Below, piece by piece: positions 31,870 through 42,493 of a stretch of 64,000 nucleotides of DNA. Where the stretch lies: the NCBI RefSeq assembly GCF_902859725.1, contig NZ_CADIJP010000004.1:62001-126000 (forward strand), in the 5' to 3' direction. Each line of letters starts with the position of its first letter. The first letter of the stretch is position 1. This stretch comes from Achromobacter mucicolens (GTDB taxonomy: Bacteria > Pseudomonadota > Gammaproteobacteria > Burkholderiales > Burkholderiaceae_B). Both the position numbers and the translations under genes were made by a program. The notes beneath the pieces are model-generated. The model did no database searches, was not told the origin of the DNA, and was given only the letters and a program-made list of their open reading frames with translations.

Positions 31870-33342
31870 TCAGGCGGCCGGCATGGCGGCCATGGTCTGG
31901 GCCACGGCGGCGGTCAGCTTCTTGCCGTACGGCACGTGCAGGAATTCGTTGGGACCGTGCGCGTTGGACTTGGGACCCAGCACGCCGCAGACCATGAATT
32001 GCGCCTGCGGGAACCCCTTTTGCAGGATGCTCATCAGCGGAATGGTGCCGCCCTGCCCGATATAGCCGCAAGGTGCGCCGTAGTACTGCTGCGACGCCGC
32101 GTCCAGCGCCTGCGTCAGCCAGGGCACCGTGGCGGGCGCGTTCCAGCCGGTGGCGGCGCCTTCGTTGGCCTTGAAGATGACCTTGGCGTTGTAGGGCGCA
32201 TCGGCTTCGAGCAGCTCCTTGATTTCCTGGGACGCGGCCACGGCGTCGACCAGCGGCGGCAGGCGCAGCGACAGCTTGAACGCGGTGCGCGGACGCAGCA
32301 CGTTGCCGGCGCTGGACAGCGGCGGCAAGCCTTCCGCGCCCGTTACCGACAGCGTCGGACGCCAGGTGCGGTTCAGCAGCGCCTGCTCGGGTTCGGTGGT
32401 CATGGGCAGCACGAAGCCGCCGTCAGCGCCGCAGCTCCAGGGGAAACGGCGCCACACTTCGTCGCCCAGGATGCGGGCGGTGGCGGAAACCTGTTCGATG
32501 CGTTCGGCGGGGATCTCGCAGTGCAGGCTTTGCGGCAGCAGGCGGCCGGTGCCGCTGTCTTCGAGGCGGTCCAGCAGGTGGCGCAGGATGCGGAACGAGG
32601 ACGGCACGACGCCGCTGGAGTCGCCCGAATGGACGCCTTCGTCCAGAACCTGGACTTCCAGCGTGCCGGACACCATGCCGCGCAGCGACGTGGTCATCCA
32701 GAGCTGATCGTAGTTGCCGGCGCCCGAGTCCAGGCACACCACCAGCGCCACGTTGCCCAGGCGGTCGCGCAGCGCGTCCACGTACGGCAAGAGGTCATAG
32801 CTGCCCGATTCTTCACAGGTCTCGACGATGCCGACGCAGCGCGGACGCGGAATGCCTTGCTTGTCCAGCGCCATGATGGCGGTAAGCGACGCGTACACCG
32901 CGTAGCCGTCGTCGGCGCCGCCGCGGCCATAGAGCTTGCCGTCTTCGTACTTGGGCGTCCACGGGCCGAGGCCGGCGCGCCAGCCCGAGAATTCGGGTTG
33001 CTTGTCCAGGTGGCCGTATAGCAGCACGGTGTCGCCGTTGTCGCTGCGGGTGGCGGGCGCGTCAAAGAAGATGACGGGCGTGCGGCCCGGCAGGCGCACC
33101 ACTTCCAGTTTCAGGCCGGAAACCTTCTGCGCTTCGACCCACTGCGCCGCGTCGCGCACCACACGCTCGATGAACGCGTTCTTTTCCCAGTCGGCATCGA
33201 AGGCCGGGCTCTTGGCGGGAATGGCGATGTAATCGGTCAGCGCGGGGATGATCTCGTTGTCCCACTTGTCGTCCACAAAGTCCTGAAGGGCTTTGGGATC
33301 AAGGGTGGGCGGCAATGCGTCTTCGGGGATGCGTGCGTTCAT
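31870..33342 (-). CDS. M20-family metallopeptidase
   Basis: A 490-residue zinc peptidase when started at ATG 33342 (MNARIPEDAL). The metal and active-site motifs are in order: VLLYGHLDKQPEFSGW (HxD), LYGRGGADDGYAVYAS (the bridging Asp), GIVETCEESGSYD (Glu-Glu pair) and later HGPNEFLHVPYG (His metal ligand). The dimerisation lid region (about 235-400) is present. This carnosine/cytosolic dipeptidase-like subgroup cleaves small dipeptides. No signal peptide, so it is cytoplasmic. It probably supplies amino acids rather than secreting enzyme. Confidence 0.92.
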   Translation of the reverse strand: MNARIPEDALPPTLDPKALQDFVDDKWDNEIIPALTDYIAIPAKSPAFDADWEKNAFIERVVRDAAQWVEAQKVSGLKLEVVRLPGRTPVIFFDAPATRSDNGDTVLLYGHLDKQPEFSGWRAGLGPWTPKYEDGKLYGRGGADDGYAVYASLTAIMALDKQGIPRPRCVGIVETCEESGSYDLLPYVDALRDRLGNVALVVCLDSGAGNYDQLWMTTSLRGMVSGTLEVQVLDEGVHSGDSSGVVPSSFRILRHLLDRLEDSGTGRLLPQSLHCEIPAERIEQVSATARILGDEVWRRFPWSCGADGGFVLPMTTEPEQALLNRTWRPTLSVTGAEGLPPLSSAGNVLRPRTAFKLSLRLPPLVDAVAASQEIKELLEADAPYNAKVIFKANEGAATGWNAPATVPWLTQALDAASQQYYGAPCGYIGQGGTIPLMSILQKGFPQAQFMVCGVLGPKSNAHGPNEFLHVPYGKKLTAAVAQTMAAMPAA

Positions 33343-33433
33343 GGCGCTGGCTTCCTGTGTGCGGGAAAGGGGCAAACCGCTATTTTATGCCCGGGCGGCA
33401 GGGATGTTTGGGTGGGGGTGGCATTTTTATGAC

Positions 33434-33446
33434 GGTGTCAGACACC
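33434..33446. repeat. GGTGTCAGACACC palindrome
   Basis: A perfect 13-bp palindrome between the LysR stop (33473, minus strand) and the M20 peptidase start (33342, minus strand). It is one of six copies of this motif or near variants in the window. Confidence 0.7.
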
Positions 33447-33472
33447 AGGGCATGGCGCGACGGCAGCCGGGA

Positions 33473-34390
33473 CTACTTGGCCGCGTAGGCCTCGATCCGG
33501 CTCCAGACCTCGCGGGCCAGGGGTTTGGCGTTGCCGACCGATTGGTACAGGCGGATTTCCATGTGGATGTCGTTGCGGGCGCCGTCGGCCCGCACGAGGC
33601 TGCCGTTGCGCAGGTCGGGTTCGACCAGCGTGTGCGGCAGCCAGGCCAGGCCGAAGCCCTGGCGCGCCATCGCGTGCAGCGCGTCGGCCAGGTCGGACTC
33701 GTACGTGGTCTGCAAGAGCGGCACCTCGCACAAGCCGCGCAGCTTGTCATGAAGGATGCGCCCCAGCGACATGCTGTCGGCGTAGGCCAGAAACGGCACG
33801 GGCGGATCCGAGGCCAGCTTGGGCACGGCATGGCGGGGATGGCGCCCGCCCGGCGCGACCGGCGCGCTGACCGCCACCAGCTTGTCCGCCCCCACCCGGC
33901 GGCAGCGGTAATTGGGATTGTCGATCTTCGCGTACAGCGGTTCGTGAGCATGGCACAGCAGGAAATCGACTTCGCCGTCCTCCAGCATGTCCACGCCGTA
34001 ATTCAGCGTCGTCGTGATCACCTTCAGTTGAAAAGCCGGCAGGCTGCGCTGCACGCCCGCCATCAGCCCGGGCAGGACAGAATGCGCCAGCGTCTTGCCT
34101 GAGGCGATCGTGATCTTGCGGGCGCGTTCCTGCTCCGGCCTTTGCAGGGCCTCGCGCGTCTCTTGCAGGATGTCCAGCACGTCGATGGCGGCGGCCAGCA
34201 CGCTGCGGCCGGCGGCATTCAGCGTGGACACCTGGTGGCCGCGCTCGATGAGCGGCACGCCCGCCCACTCCTCCAGCGCCTTGATGCGTCGCCCGAACGC
34301 CGGGTGCGTCACGTTGCGCGACTCGGCGGCCTGAAACAGGTTGCGCGACTTCGACAACGCGACGAAGTCCTCGAGCCATTTGATGTCCAT
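33473..34390 (-). CDS. LysR-family transcriptional regulator
   Basis: A 305-residue LTTR when started at ATG 34390, with GGAGG just ahead. The HTH region MDIKWLEDFVALSKSRNLFQ, ESRNVTHPAFGRRIKALEEW and the GRSVLAAAIDVLDIL linker are clear. Its effector domain begins KITIASGKTLAHSVLPGLM. It is divergent from the alpha/beta hydrolase-Bug operon at 34553-36512, with 162 bp between starts that contain a good T-N11-A palindrome (34484-34502). Control of that operon is therefore likely. Confidence 0.92.
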   Translation of the reverse strand: MDIKWLEDFVALSKSRNLFQAAESRNVTHPAFGRRIKALEEWAGVPLIERGHQVSTLNAAGRSVLAAAIDVLDILQETREALQRPEQERARKITIASGKTLAHSVLPGLMAGVQRSLPAFQLKVITTTLNYGVDMLEDGEVDFLLCHAHEPLYAKIDNPNYRCRRVGADKLVAVSAPVAPGGRHPRHAVPKLASDPPVPFLAYADSMSLGRILHDKLRGLCEVPLLQTTYESDLADALHAMARQGFGLAWLPHTLVEPDLRNGSLVRADGARNDIHMEIRLYQSVGNAKPLAREVWSRIEAYAAK

Positions 34391-34483
34391 GTGTCCTCCT
34401 GCCTCCCGTGCCCGCCCCATGTCTGTCCGGGGCTGGGCGTGTGTTTTCCAGCGGCTCAGCGGCTGTGCCGATCCAGCACAACG

Positions 34484-34502
34484 CTTGCGCATTTTGCACA
34501 AG
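34484..34502. promoter_or_regulatory. LysR-type operator candidate
   Basis: CTTGCGC-ATTTT-GCACAAG is a 19-bp near-perfect dyad (one mismatch) that contains a TTG-N11-CAA core, the T-N11-A pattern of LysR-type regulators. It lies 50 bp upstream of the alpha/beta hydrolase start and 94 bp upstream of the LysR start. Confidence 0.55.
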
Positions 34503-34552
34503 ACAGAAACACCTTGCAACTAACATCCCTTCGACCACTCCTGGAAAACCCT

Positions 34553-35509
34553 ATGCCTGACTCCCCCGTCCTGCTCAAGTCCATTCGCAGCCATTACGTC
34601 GGCGGCACCGAAGTGGTGGCTGGCGGACTCCCGATGCAGCAGCAAAAAGTGGTCGGCAACGCGTCGCCCCGGCTGATCGACATGAATGGCGGCTACAGCG
34701 CCGGCCAACTGTATGTGCAGGAGTACCGGCTGGCGCAGCCGACCCGGCCCTACCCCGTGCTGCTGTGGCACGGCGGCGGCATGACGGGCGCGCAGTGGGA
34801 GAGCACGCCCGACGGGCGCGATGGCTGGCTGTGGCGGCTGCTGCAGGCCGGGTACGACGTTTTCGTGTCCGACGCGCCGGAACGCGGCCGCGCTTCCTGG
34901 GCGATGTTTCCCGAGGTCTACGACTCGTCCCCGATCTTCCGCTCGAAGGAAGAAGCGTGGCGGCTGTTTCGCATTGGTCCGGCCTCGGGCTATGCGCGCG
35001 CCGGCGAGCCGCGGCAGGCGTATCCCCAACAGCAATTTCCCGTCGACGCGTTCGACACCTTTTCCAAGCAGTTCGTGCCGCGCTGGCTGACTCACGGCGA
35101 CATGGCGCTGGACGCGTATCGCGCACTGCTGGACCGTGCGGGCCCTTGCATCGTGATCGGCCACAGCCAAGGCGGCGGTTTTGCCACGCAACTGGCACAG
35201 GAGTACGCGGCGACCGTGCGCGCCGTCGTGGCGGTCGAGCCCACCGGCACCCCGGCCCAGGCCACCTGCGAATTGCCCCCGCAGCTGTTGATCTGGGGCG
35301 ATCACTTCAACGCGGACGACACCTGGCAGCGCTACCGCGCCCAGACGGACGCCTACTGGAACGCCCTGCGCGCGGCCGGCCAATGCGCCGACGTGCTGGA
35401 CCTGCCCGCTGCCGGCATTGCCGGCAACTCGCACTTCTGCATGCTGGATCGCAACAGCGACCACATTGCCGGATTGATCGTCGATTGGCTCGATCGCAGC
35501 CTCGACTAA
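34553..35509 (+). CDS. Alpha/beta hydrolase (esterase-like)
   Basis: A 318-residue cytoplasmic hydrolase starting at ATG 34553. It has an oxyanion-hole stretch PVLLWHGGGMTGAQWESTPD, a GYDVFVSDAPERGRASW loop and the nucleophile elbow IVIGHSQGGGFAT (GHSQG, Ser nucleophile). An Asp in the LIWGDHFNADD region and His in NSHFCMLDRN complete the likely triad. Such enzymes cleave esters or C-C bonds. The gene begins the operon with the Bug receptor (19 bp gap), so it probably acts on the compound captured by the receptor. Confidence 0.87.
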   Translation: MPDSPVLLKSIRSHYVGGTEVVAGGLPMQQQKVVGNASPRLIDMNGGYSAGQLYVQEYRLAQPTRPYPVLLWHGGGMTGAQWESTPDGRDGWLWRLLQAGYDVFVSDAPERGRASWAMFPEVYDSSPIFRSKEEAWRLFRIGPASGYARAGEPRQAYPQQQFPVDAFDTFSKQFVPRWLTHGDMALDAYRALLDRAGPCIVIGHSQGGGFATQLAQEYAATVRAVVAVEPTGTPAQATCELPPQLLIWGDHFNADDTWQRYRAQTDAYWNALRAAGQCADVLDLPAAGIAGNSHFCMLDRNSDHIAGLIVDWLDRSLD

Positions 35510-35528
35510 CCTTCTCGTGGAGACACCG

Positions 35529-36512
35529 ATGACCCTGAAGAAAACCACCATTGCCCTGGCGCTCCTGACCGGCGCCACGCTGGCAGCCGGCGCGTCGGCC
35601 CAGCAATCCGATTACCCGAGCAAGCCCATCCGCATGATCGTGCCCTTTGCCCCGGGCGGCACGGCCGACATCATCGGCCGCGTCTTCGCCGCGCAACTGG
35701 GTACCGAACTCGGCGTGACGGTGGTGGTCGAGAACAAGGCCGGCGCGGGCGGCTCGATCGGCACGCGCTACGTTGCCGACGCCGCGCCCGACGGCTACAC
35801 GATCCTCCTGGCTTCCTCCAGCACCCACGGCACCAACCCGGCCGTCTACAAGAACCTGACCTACGATGCGTCGCAGGACTTCACGGCCATCACGCAACTG
35901 GTCACCGTGCCCGGCGTGCTGAGCGTCACCAAGGACTTCCCGGCGGCCGACCTGAACGCGCTGATCGCGCAATCGAAGGCCAATCCGGACAAGTACACCT
36001 ACGCCTCGTCCGGCGCGGGCGGCCTGGGCAACCTGGCGATGGAACTGATGAAGTCGATGACGGGTGCGCATCTGATGCACATCGCCTACCGCGGCGCGGG
36101 TCCCGCCTTCACCGATGTGATCAGCGGCCAGGTGTCGATGATCTGGGAACCCGTGCCGGCCTCGCTGCCCTACATCAAGAGCGGCCAGATCCGCCCGATC
36201 GCCATCGCCGCCGACGCGCGTTCGCCGGAACTGCCCGACACGCCGACCTTCAAGGAAGCCGGCCTGGCACGCTACGAAGCCAACGCGTGGAACGGCCTGC
36301 TGGCCCCGAAGAACTTGCCGGAAGCGGTGAAGACGAAGCTGCACGACGCCTCGGTCAAGGCGCTGAACACGCCCGAAGTGAAGGCCAAGATGGCCAGCCT
36401 GGGCGGCACCGTGGTGGCCGGTTCGTCGGACGCCTTCCAGCAAGTGATCGCCAGCGACGTGAAAAAGTGGAAGAACGTCGCCAACGACGCCAAGATCCAG
36501 TTGGACCAGTAA
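35529..36512 (+). CDS. Bug-family solute receptor
   Basis: A 327-residue receptor starting at ATG 35529 (GGAG 7 bases ahead). The signal peptide ends ASA-Q after LALLTGATLAAGASAQ. Typical blocks are YPSKPIRMIVPFAPGGTADI, VVENKAGAGGSIGTRYVADA, APDGYTILLASSSTHGTNPA and EPVPASLPYIKSGQIRPIAI. It is downstream of an alpha/beta hydrolase and ends ahead of two tandem terminator hairpins. The ligand is unknown; carboxylates are the usual substrates for the family. Confidence 0.93.
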   Translation: MTLKKTTIALALLTGATLAAGASAQQSDYPSKPIRMIVPFAPGGTADIIGRVFAAQLGTELGVTVVVENKAGAGGSIGTRYVADAAPDGYTILLASSSTHGTNPAVYKNLTYDASQDFTAITQLVTVPGVLSVTKDFPAADLNALIAQSKANPDKYTYASSGAGGLGNLAMELMKSMTGAHLMHIAYRGAGPAFTDVISGQVSMIWEPVPASLPYIKSGQIRPIAIAADARSPELPDTPTFKEAGLARYEANAWNGLLAPKNLPEAVKTKLHDASVKALNTPEVKAKMASLGGTVVAGSSDAFQQVIASDVKKWKNVANDAKIQLDQ

Positions 36513-36524
36513 ACGCCAAGCAGA

Positions 36525-36555
36525 AGACCCCGGCGCGTTGCGCGGCGGGGTCTTT
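36525..36555 (+). terminator. Terminator 1 of the hydrolase-Bug operon
   Basis: AGACCCCG...CGGGGTCT with inner GCG/CGC pairs and a TTG loop, followed by a short TTT run, lies 12 bp past the Bug receptor stop. Confidence 0.65.
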
Positions 36556-36568
36556 GCAGGGAGCTTGC

Positions 36569-36595
36569 AAGCCGGCCTTCAGGGCCGGCTTTTTG
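36569..36595 (+). terminator. Terminator 2 of the hydrolase-Bug operon
   Basis: AAGCCGGCC (36569-36577) pairs perfectly with GGCCGGCTT (36583-36591) around a 5-base loop, followed by TTT. This second hairpin, 14 bp after the first, is a strong terminator and also shields the convergent chemoreceptor gene. Confidence 0.8.
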
Positions 36596-36621
36596 TTGGT
36601 GCTTAACGTTGCAGGGCGGGA

Positions 36622-38253
36622 TCAGGCGCCGATGAGCGCCGGCTCGCCGCCTCGGCTGTCAAGCGCCGGCGCATCGGCCTCGATCACCCGGCCGGATTGC
36701 AGCTTGAACACCGCCACCGCTTCGCGCAGGCGCTGGGCCTGCGTTTCCAGCGATGCCGCCGAAGCCGCCGCCTCTTCGACCAGCGCGGCGTTCTGCTGCG
36801 TCACGCTGTCCATTTGCGATACCGCCTGGTTCACCTGCTGGATGCCCTGGGATTGCTCTTCCGAGGCGTGAGAAATCTCGTTGATGATGTCCGTCACGCG
36901 GCGCACCGACGCGACGATCTCCTGCATGGTGGCGCCAGCCGCTTCCACCTGGTCCGAGCCCACGGACACCTTCTGCACGGAATCGTCGATCAGGCCCTTG
37001 ATCTCCTTGGCGGCCGCCGCGCTGCGCTGCGCCAGCGCGCGCACTTCGCTTGCCACCACCGCAAATCCCTTGCCCTGCTCGCCCGCGCGGGCGGCTTCGA
37101 CCGCGGCGTTCAGCGCCAGGATGTTGGTCTGGAAGGCAATGCCGTCGATCACGCCGACGATATCGGAGATGCGGTGCGAGCTGTCGGCGATGCCGCGCAT
37201 CGTGCCCACCACGTCGCCCACGGCCTGGCCGCCGCGCGTGGCCACCTCAGACGCGGCCATTGCCAGTTGCGCCGCGCTGCGCGAGCTGTCGGCGTTGTTC
37301 TTCACGGTGGAGGACAGCTCGTCCATGCTGGCGGCCGTTTCTTCCAGCGAAGCGGCCTGCTGCTCGGTGCGCGAGGACAGGTCGATGTTGCCCGCAGCGA
37401 TCTCGCGTGAGCCGGTGTGGATCTCTTCAACCCCCAGGCGCACGGCCGACACGGTGCGCGCCAGGCTGTCCTGCATGCGCTTGACGGCGGCGTACAGCAC
37501 GCCGATTTCGTTGTTGCCGCGCTGCTCGATGCGGTTGGTCAGGTCGCCGCTGGCGATGCGGTCGAACAGACGTCCGGCTTCATGCAGCGGACGAAAGACC
37601 GCCCTGCCGAAGACCACATACAGCCCCACGACCAGCGCCGCCACGACGACCAGCAGACAGATCAGAAACACGATCGCGCTATTGATGCGCGCGGCCGAAT
37701 CGTGGGCCACTCGCTGGCCGATTTCGTCGGCAAAGTCCACGTACTGCTGGTTGGCCTGGGTGAACTTGGTGCCCAGCGGGCTCACCTTCTCCTGGTTGAT
37801 GCGCCCGGCCTCCTTGGCGTCACCGGCGCGGATCGCGGCGATCAGCGGGAAGATGGCTTCGCGCACGTAGACGTCGTAGGCGGCCAGCGCAGCCTCGAAC
37901 AGGGGTTTGCCCTGCGGCGAGGTTTCGGGCAGCTTGCGCGCGGTCTCGATCTGACTGGTGGCCTTGGCCACATAGCTGTCCATGCGCTGCATGTTGCTGG
38001 CGGCGGTGTCCAGGCTCTTGCCTTCCAGCAGCGCACTGTGCGCGGCCAGCAGCACCACGCGGGCGCGCAGCAGGTCAGATGCCGCGTCGTCCAGCGAATT
38101 GGCGCGGACCAGGTTGGTGTCCAGCATCACCTCGATCGAGGTGCGGTTGGAAGTCAGTTGCTGATAGACCGCGATGCCGGTCACCAGAAAAAGGGCAAAG
38201 AAGACGGCCAGAGCGGTCGTCAGGATTGCGCGGATACTTAAATTCTTGAACAT
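36622..38253 (-). CDS. Methyl-accepting chemotaxis protein
   Basis: A 543-residue inner-membrane receptor. TM1 is about residues 9-30 ([20 protein letters not shown]), then a four-helix-bundle periplasmic domain (about 33-188), TM2 (about 192-214), HAMP (about 215-268; [20 protein letters not shown]) and the cytoplasmic signalling helix pair with the conserved tip [20 protein letters not shown]. No C-terminal pentapeptide for CheR binding is seen; it ends [14 protein letters not shown]. It stands alone between the two terminators and the purL terminator. The ligand is unknown. Confidence 0.93.
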   Translation of the reverse strand: MFKNLSIRAILTTALAVFFALFLVTGIAVYQQLTSNRTSIEVMLDTNLVRANSLDDAASDLLRARVVLLAAHSALLEGKSLDTAASNMQRMDSYVAKATSQIETARKLPETSPQGKPLFEAALAAYDVYVREAIFPLIAAIRAGDAKEAGRINQEKVSPLGTKFTQANQQYVDFADEIGQRVAHDSAARINSAIVFLICLLVVVAALVVGLYVVFGRAVFRPLHEAGRLFDRIASGDLTNRIEQRGNNEIGVLYAAVKRMQDSLARTVSAVRLGVEEIHTGSREIAAGNIDLSSRTEQQAASLEETAASMDELSSTVKNNADSSRSAAQLAMAASEVATRGGQAVGDVVGTMRGIADSSHRISDIVGVIDGIAFQTNILALNAAVEAARAGEQGKGFAVVASEVRALAQRSAAAAKEIKGLIDDSVQKVSVGSDQVEAAGATMQEIVASVRRVTDIINEISHASEEQSQGIQQVNQAVSQMDSVTQQNAALVEEAAASAASLETQAQRLREAVAVFKLQSGRVIEADAPALDSRGGEPALIGA

Positions 38254-38380
38254 TGAAAACCACTCCGGGGGTTGCGTAACGCTCTCCCCTTAACGGCGCA
38301 ATGCAATGAAAAGTTAAATATCTCATTGGGTTACATGTGGGCAAGGCCCGGACCCGGGCCTCACGCAAGCGCGCAACGCA

Positions 38381-38409
38381 AAACCGCCGCGGACGTGCCG
38401 CGGCGGTTT
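38381..38409 (-). terminator. purL terminator
   Basis: A perfect 12-bp stem AAACCGCCGCGG/CCGCGGCGGTTT with ACGTG loop, 35 bp past the purL stop on the minus strand. On that strand the stem is followed by TTTTGCG. It is bounded on the other side by the chemoreceptor promoter region. Confidence 0.85.
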
Positions 38410-38443
38410 CTGTGGCTACGGTTCGGGGTTCACCCCCGGACGC

Positions 38444-41400
38444 TTACTTCAGCCAGGCGCGCGCGTTGCGGAAGATGCGCATCCACGGGCTGAACGCGCC
38501 GCCCGAATCCGCGGTGCCCCACTTCTCGGGCGCCCACGACATCATGACGTTGCGGGTCACGCGTTCCGGGTGCGGCATCATGACCGTGAAGCGGCCGTCA
38601 GCCGTGGTCACCGAGGTCAGGCCGCCCGGGCTGCCGTTCGGGTTGAACGGATAGGCTTCGGTGGCTTGGCCGTAGTTGTCGATGAAGCGCGCGGCGGCCA
38701 GCACGCGGCCGGCGTCGCCCTGCTGCGAGAAGTCGGCAAAGCCTTCGCCGTGGGCCACGGCGACCGGCACGCGGGCGCCTTCCATGCCGGCAAAGAAGAT
38801 GGACGGCGACTTGGCCACTTCCACCATCGACAGGCGGGCTTCGTACTTTTCGGACTGGTTGCGCGTGAAGCGCGGCCAGTGCTCGGCGCCCGGGATCATC
38901 GGCGCCAAAGCGGCCATCATCTGGCAGCCGTTGCAAACGCCCAGCGCAAAGGTGTCGGGACGCGCAAAGTACGCGGCGAACTGGTCCGACAGCTTGCTGT
39001 TGAAGCGGATGGTGCGCGCCCAGCCTTCACCGGCGCCCAGCACGTCGCCGTAGCTGAAGCCGCCCACCGCGACCAGGCCCTGCATTTCCGCCAGGTCCAG
39101 GCGGCCGGACAGGAGGTCGGTCATGTGGACGTCGATGGCCTCGAAGCCCGAGGTGTCGAAGGCCCAGGCCATTTCGACCTGGCTGTTGCAGCCTTGCTCG
39201 CGCAGGATGGCCACGCGCGGACGCTTGCCGGTGTTGATGAACGGCGCGGCCACGTTCTCTTGCGGGTCGAAGGCCACGTTCGGGCTCATGCCCGGATCCT
39301 TGGTGTCGTTCCAGACGTCCAGTTCCGCCTGGGCACACGCGGGGTTGTCGCGGCGCGCCATGATGCGGTGAGAGACTTCGGACCAGGCGCGGCCGAGGTC
39401 GGCGCGCGGCTGGCCCCAGACCTTGCGGCCGTCGCGGTAGAACTCGACCTCGTCGGCGGCATTCAGGCCGCCGATGACGTGCGAGTGCGCCGACAGACCC
39501 GCGCCGCGCAGCACCTGCATGACGGCGTCGCGTTGCGAGGCCGGCACCTGGATGACGGCGCCCGCTTCTTCCGAGAACAGGGCCTTCAGGGTCAGTTCGT
39601 CGCGCTGCACGGCGACCTGTTCCGGACGGATTTTGTAGTCGCCCCAATCCGCCGATTGCGGATCGAAGGTCAGCATGTCCAGGTTCACCGAGATGCCGGT
39701 GCGGCCGGCGAAGGCCATTTCGACCAGCGTGGCGAACAGGCCGCCGTCGGAGCGGTCGTGGTAGGACAGGATGGTGCCGGCTTCGGCCAGCGTGCGGATG
39801 GTGACAAAGAACGCGCGCAGGTCTTGCGGCGAATCGATGTCCGGCACGGTCTGGCCGACCTGGTTATACGTCTGCGCCAGGATCGAGCCGCCCATGCGAT
39901 GGCGGCCGCGGCCCAGGTCGATCAGGATCAGGACGCTGTCGCCCGCGTCGGTGCGCAGCTGCGGCGTCAGGCTGGCGCGCACATCGGCGACCGGCGCAAA
40001 CGCGGTAATGATCAAGGACACCGGCGCGACGACCTGGCGCTGCTCGCCGTCCTGTTCCCACGAGGTCTTCATGGACAGCGAGTCCTTGCCGACCGGAATG
40101 GACAGGCCGGTGGCCTGGCACAGTTCGCTGACGGCGGACACGGTGTCGTACAGCGCGGCGTCTTGCCCGGCCACGCCGCAGGCGGCCATCCAGTTGGCCG
40201 ACAGCTTGATGTCTTCAAGGCGCGCCACGTCGGCGGCGGCCAGGTTGGTCAGGGCTTCGGCCACGGCCATGCGGCCCGAGGCCGGGGCGTCCAGCATGGC
40301 GATGGGCGTGCGCTCGCCCATCGACATGGCTTCACCGCGGAAACCTTCGTAGTCGGCCAGCGTGACGGCGCAGTCGGCAACCGGCACCTGCCACGGACCG
40401 ACCATCTGGTCGCGGCTGGAGAGGCCGCCGACGGTGCGGTCGCCAATGGTGATGAGGAAGGACTTGTTGGCCACCGTGGGGTGGCGCAGCACGCGGTAGG
40501 CGGCTTCGGTCAGGTCGATGCCGGCCAGGTCCAGCGGCTCGGACACGCCGGGCAGGCGAGTGACGTCGCGCGTCATGCGCGGCGGCTTGCCCAGGATGAC
40601 GTCGATGGGCACGTCCACGGGGCGCACTTCGGCCTCATTTTGCGGACGGATCGTGTCCAGGCCGGGCAGACCCTCGCCATCCACCACGCGCAGCTGGCGC
40701 TCTTCGGTGGCCACGCCCACCACCGCGTACGGGCAGCGTTCGCGGCGCGCGATGGCGTCAAAGCGTTCCAGGTCTTGCGGCAGGATCGACAGGACGTAGC
40801 GTTCCTGCGATTCGTTGCTCCAGATTTCGGCGGGCGACAGGCCCGATTCTTCGAGGGGCACGCGCTTCAGATCGAAGATCGCGCCGCGGCCGGCGTCGTT
40901 GACCAGCTCGGGGAATGCGTTGGACAGGCCGCCCGCGCCCACGTCGTGGATCGCGATGATGGGGTTGTTTTCGGCCTGCTGCCAGCAGCGGTCGATGACC
41001 TCTTGCGCGCGGCGTTCGATTTCAGGGTTGCCGCGCTGGACGGAGTCGAAGTCCAGTTCAGCCGAGTTGCTGCCCATGCTGATGCTGGAGGCGGCGCCGC
41101 CGCCCATGCCGATGCGGAAACCGGGGCCGCCCAATTGAATCAGCAGCGCGCCGGGAGGAATGACTTCCTTGTGCGTGAGGCCGGCGTCGATGCTGCCCAG
41201 GCCGCCCGCGATCATGATGGGCTTGTGGTAGCCCCAGCGCGTGCCGCCGGCGGTCTGCTCGAACGAGCGGAAGTAGCCCAGCAGATTGGGACGGCCGAAT
41301 TCGTTGTTGAACGCCGCGCCCCCGATGGGGCCGTCGATCATGATGGACAGCGGCGAGGCGATGCGATCGGGCAGGCCGTGGTGGTCGGCTTCCCAGGGTT

Positions 41401-42493
41401 GCAGCGCGTCGTCAAAACGCAGGTGCGACACGGTGAAGCCCGTGAGGCCCGCCTTGGGCTTGGAGCCGCGGCCGGTGGCGCCTTCGTCGCGGATTTCACC
41501 GCCGTTGCCGGTGGAGGCGCCGGGGAACGGCGCGATCGCGGTCGGGTGGTTGTGGGTTTCCACCTTCATGAGCGTGTGCACGGTGGTATCGCGGCGGATG
41601 TATTTGGCGCTGGCGGCGCCCTCGCCCGCCAGCCCCGGCACGCCGGCCTGGAAGCGCTGCGCGGGGCCGCCTTCCATGATGGCGGCGTTGTCCGAGTAGG
41701 CGACCACGGTGCCTTGCGGCTGCGCCTTGTGCGTGGCGCGGATCATGCCGAACAGCGTGTTGGGCTGCGACTGGCCGTCGATGACCCATTCGGCGTTGAA
41801 GATCTTGTGGCGGCAGTGTTCGCTGTTGGCCTGCGCGAACATCATCAGTTCGACGTCGGTGGGATCGCGGCCCAGGTCGGTGAAGGACTTGGCCAGGTAT
41901 TCGATCTCGTCGTCGGACAGGGCCAGGCCCAGCGTGGTGTTGGCTTCGACCAGGGCATCGGCGCCGCGCGTCTGAACGTCGACCGTGCGCATGGGCTTGC
42001 TCGCCAGCGGCTGGAACAGCGCCTGGCCGTCGAAGCTGGCGTCCACCACGGTTTCGGTCATGCGGTCGTGCAGGCAGTCGGCCGCGCGCGCCAGCATGGC
42101 TTCGTCGAGCGACTTGGCGCCGAGCAGGCCGCGTTCGGGCGTGATGACGTAGCGCACGCCGCGTTCGATGCGATGCACCGACGACAGGCCGCAGTTGTGG
42201 GCGATGTCGGTGGCCTTGCTGGCCCAGGGGGAAATCGTGCCCAGGCGCGGGATCACCAGCAGGGACACGCTCTTGGCTGGCGCCTCGGCGGTGCTGGGCG
42301 TGCCGTAGTCCAGCAGTTGGGTGAGTTGCTGCTGCTGTTCGGCCGTCAGGGCGGCGTCGGTGCTGACGAAGTGCTCGTAGCGGGCGGATATGTCGGCCAC
42401 CGGCAGGCCGGCTTCCTTCAATTGCGCCAGAAGGCGATCACGTCGAAAGGAGGACAGGACGGAGGAACCAGGCAGATGCTGAACTAGGGACAC
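38444..42493 (-). CDS. purL: Phosphoribosylformylglycinamidine synthase
   Basis: A single-chain PurL of about 1,349 residues when started at GTG 42493 ([14 protein letters not shown]); a TTG 30 bp upstream is the only longer choice. It catalyses glutamine- and ATP-dependent conversion of FGAR to FGAM in purine synthesis. Order of domains: N-terminal PurS-like part, linker, two AIR-synthase-like halves with ATP-site blocks ([39 protein letters not shown]) and the C-terminal glutaminase (about 1090-1349). The latter shows [17 protein letters not shown], catalytic Cys in [12 protein letters not shown], and the His/Glu pair PHPERV. It is transcribed alone and ends at a good hairpin. Confidence 0.97.
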   Translation of the reverse strand: MSLVQHLPGSSVLSSFRRDRLLAQLKEAGLPVADISARYEHFVSTDAALTAEQQQQLTQLLDYGTPSTAEAPAKSVSLLVIPRLGTISPWASKATDIAHNCGLSSVHRIERGVRYVITPERGLLGAKSLDEAMLARAADCLHDRMTETVVDASFDGQALFQPLASKPMRTVDVQTRGADALVEANTTLGLALSDDEIEYLAKSFTDLGRDPTDVELMMFAQANSEHCRHKIFNAEWVIDGQSQPNTLFGMIRATHKAQPQGTVVAYSDNAAIMEGGPAQRFQAGVPGLAGEGAASAKYIRRDTTVHTLMKVETHNHPTAIAPFPGASTGNGGEIRDEGATGRGSKPKAGLTGFTVSHLRFDDALQPWEADHHGLPDRIASPLSIMIDGPIGGAAFNNEFGRPNLLGYFRSFEQTAGGTRWGYHKPIMIAGGLGSIDAGLTHKEVIPPGALLIQLGGPGFRIGMGGGAASSISMGSNSAELDFDSVQRGNPEIERRAQEVIDRCWQQAENNPIIAIHDVGAGGLSNAFPELVNDAGRGAIFDLKRVPLEESGLSPAEIWSNESQERYVLSILPQDLERFDAIARRERCPYAVVGVATEERQLRVVDGEGLPGLDTIRPQNEAEVRPVDVPIDVILGKPPRMTRDVTRLPGVSEPLDLAGIDLTEAAYRVLRHPTVANKSFLITIGDRTVGGLSSRDQMVGPWQVPVADCAVTLADYEGFRGEAMSMGERTPIAMLDAPASGRMAVAEALTNLAAADVARLEDIKLSANWMAACGVAGQDAALYDTVSAVSELCQATGLSIPVGKDSLSMKTSWEQDGEQRQVVAPVSLIITAFAPVADVRASLTPQLRTDAGDSVLILIDLGRGRHRMGGSILAQTYNQVGQTVPDIDSPQDLRAFFVTIRTLAEAGTILSYHDRSDGGLFATLVEMAFAGRTGISVNLDMLTFDPQSADWGDYKIRPEQVAVQRDELTLKALFSEEAGAVIQVPASQRDAVMQVLRGAGLSAHSHVIGGLNAADEVEFYRDGRKVWGQPRADLGRAWSEVSHRIMARRDNPACAQAELDVWNDTKDPGMSPNVAFDPQENVAAPFINTGKRPRVAILREQGCNSQVEMAWAFDTSGFEAIDVHMTDLLSGRLDLAEMQGLVAVGGFSYGDVLGAGEGWARTIRFNSKLSDQFAAYFARPDTFALGVCNGCQMMAALAPMIPGAEHWPRFTRNQSEKYEARLSMVEVAKSPSIFFAGMEGARVPVAVAHGEGFADFSQQGDAGRVLAAARFIDNYGQATEAYPFNPNGSPGGLTSVTTADGRFTVMMPHPERVTRNVMMSWAPEKWGTADSGGAFSPWMRIFRNARAWLK

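Noticed and set aside
38570-42487. 1305-aa open frame antisense to purL
   Set aside because: It exactly shadows purL, has no ribosome site, and its composition (long Ala/Arg/His-rich runs) comes from the third-position GC bias; purL shows all family motifs.
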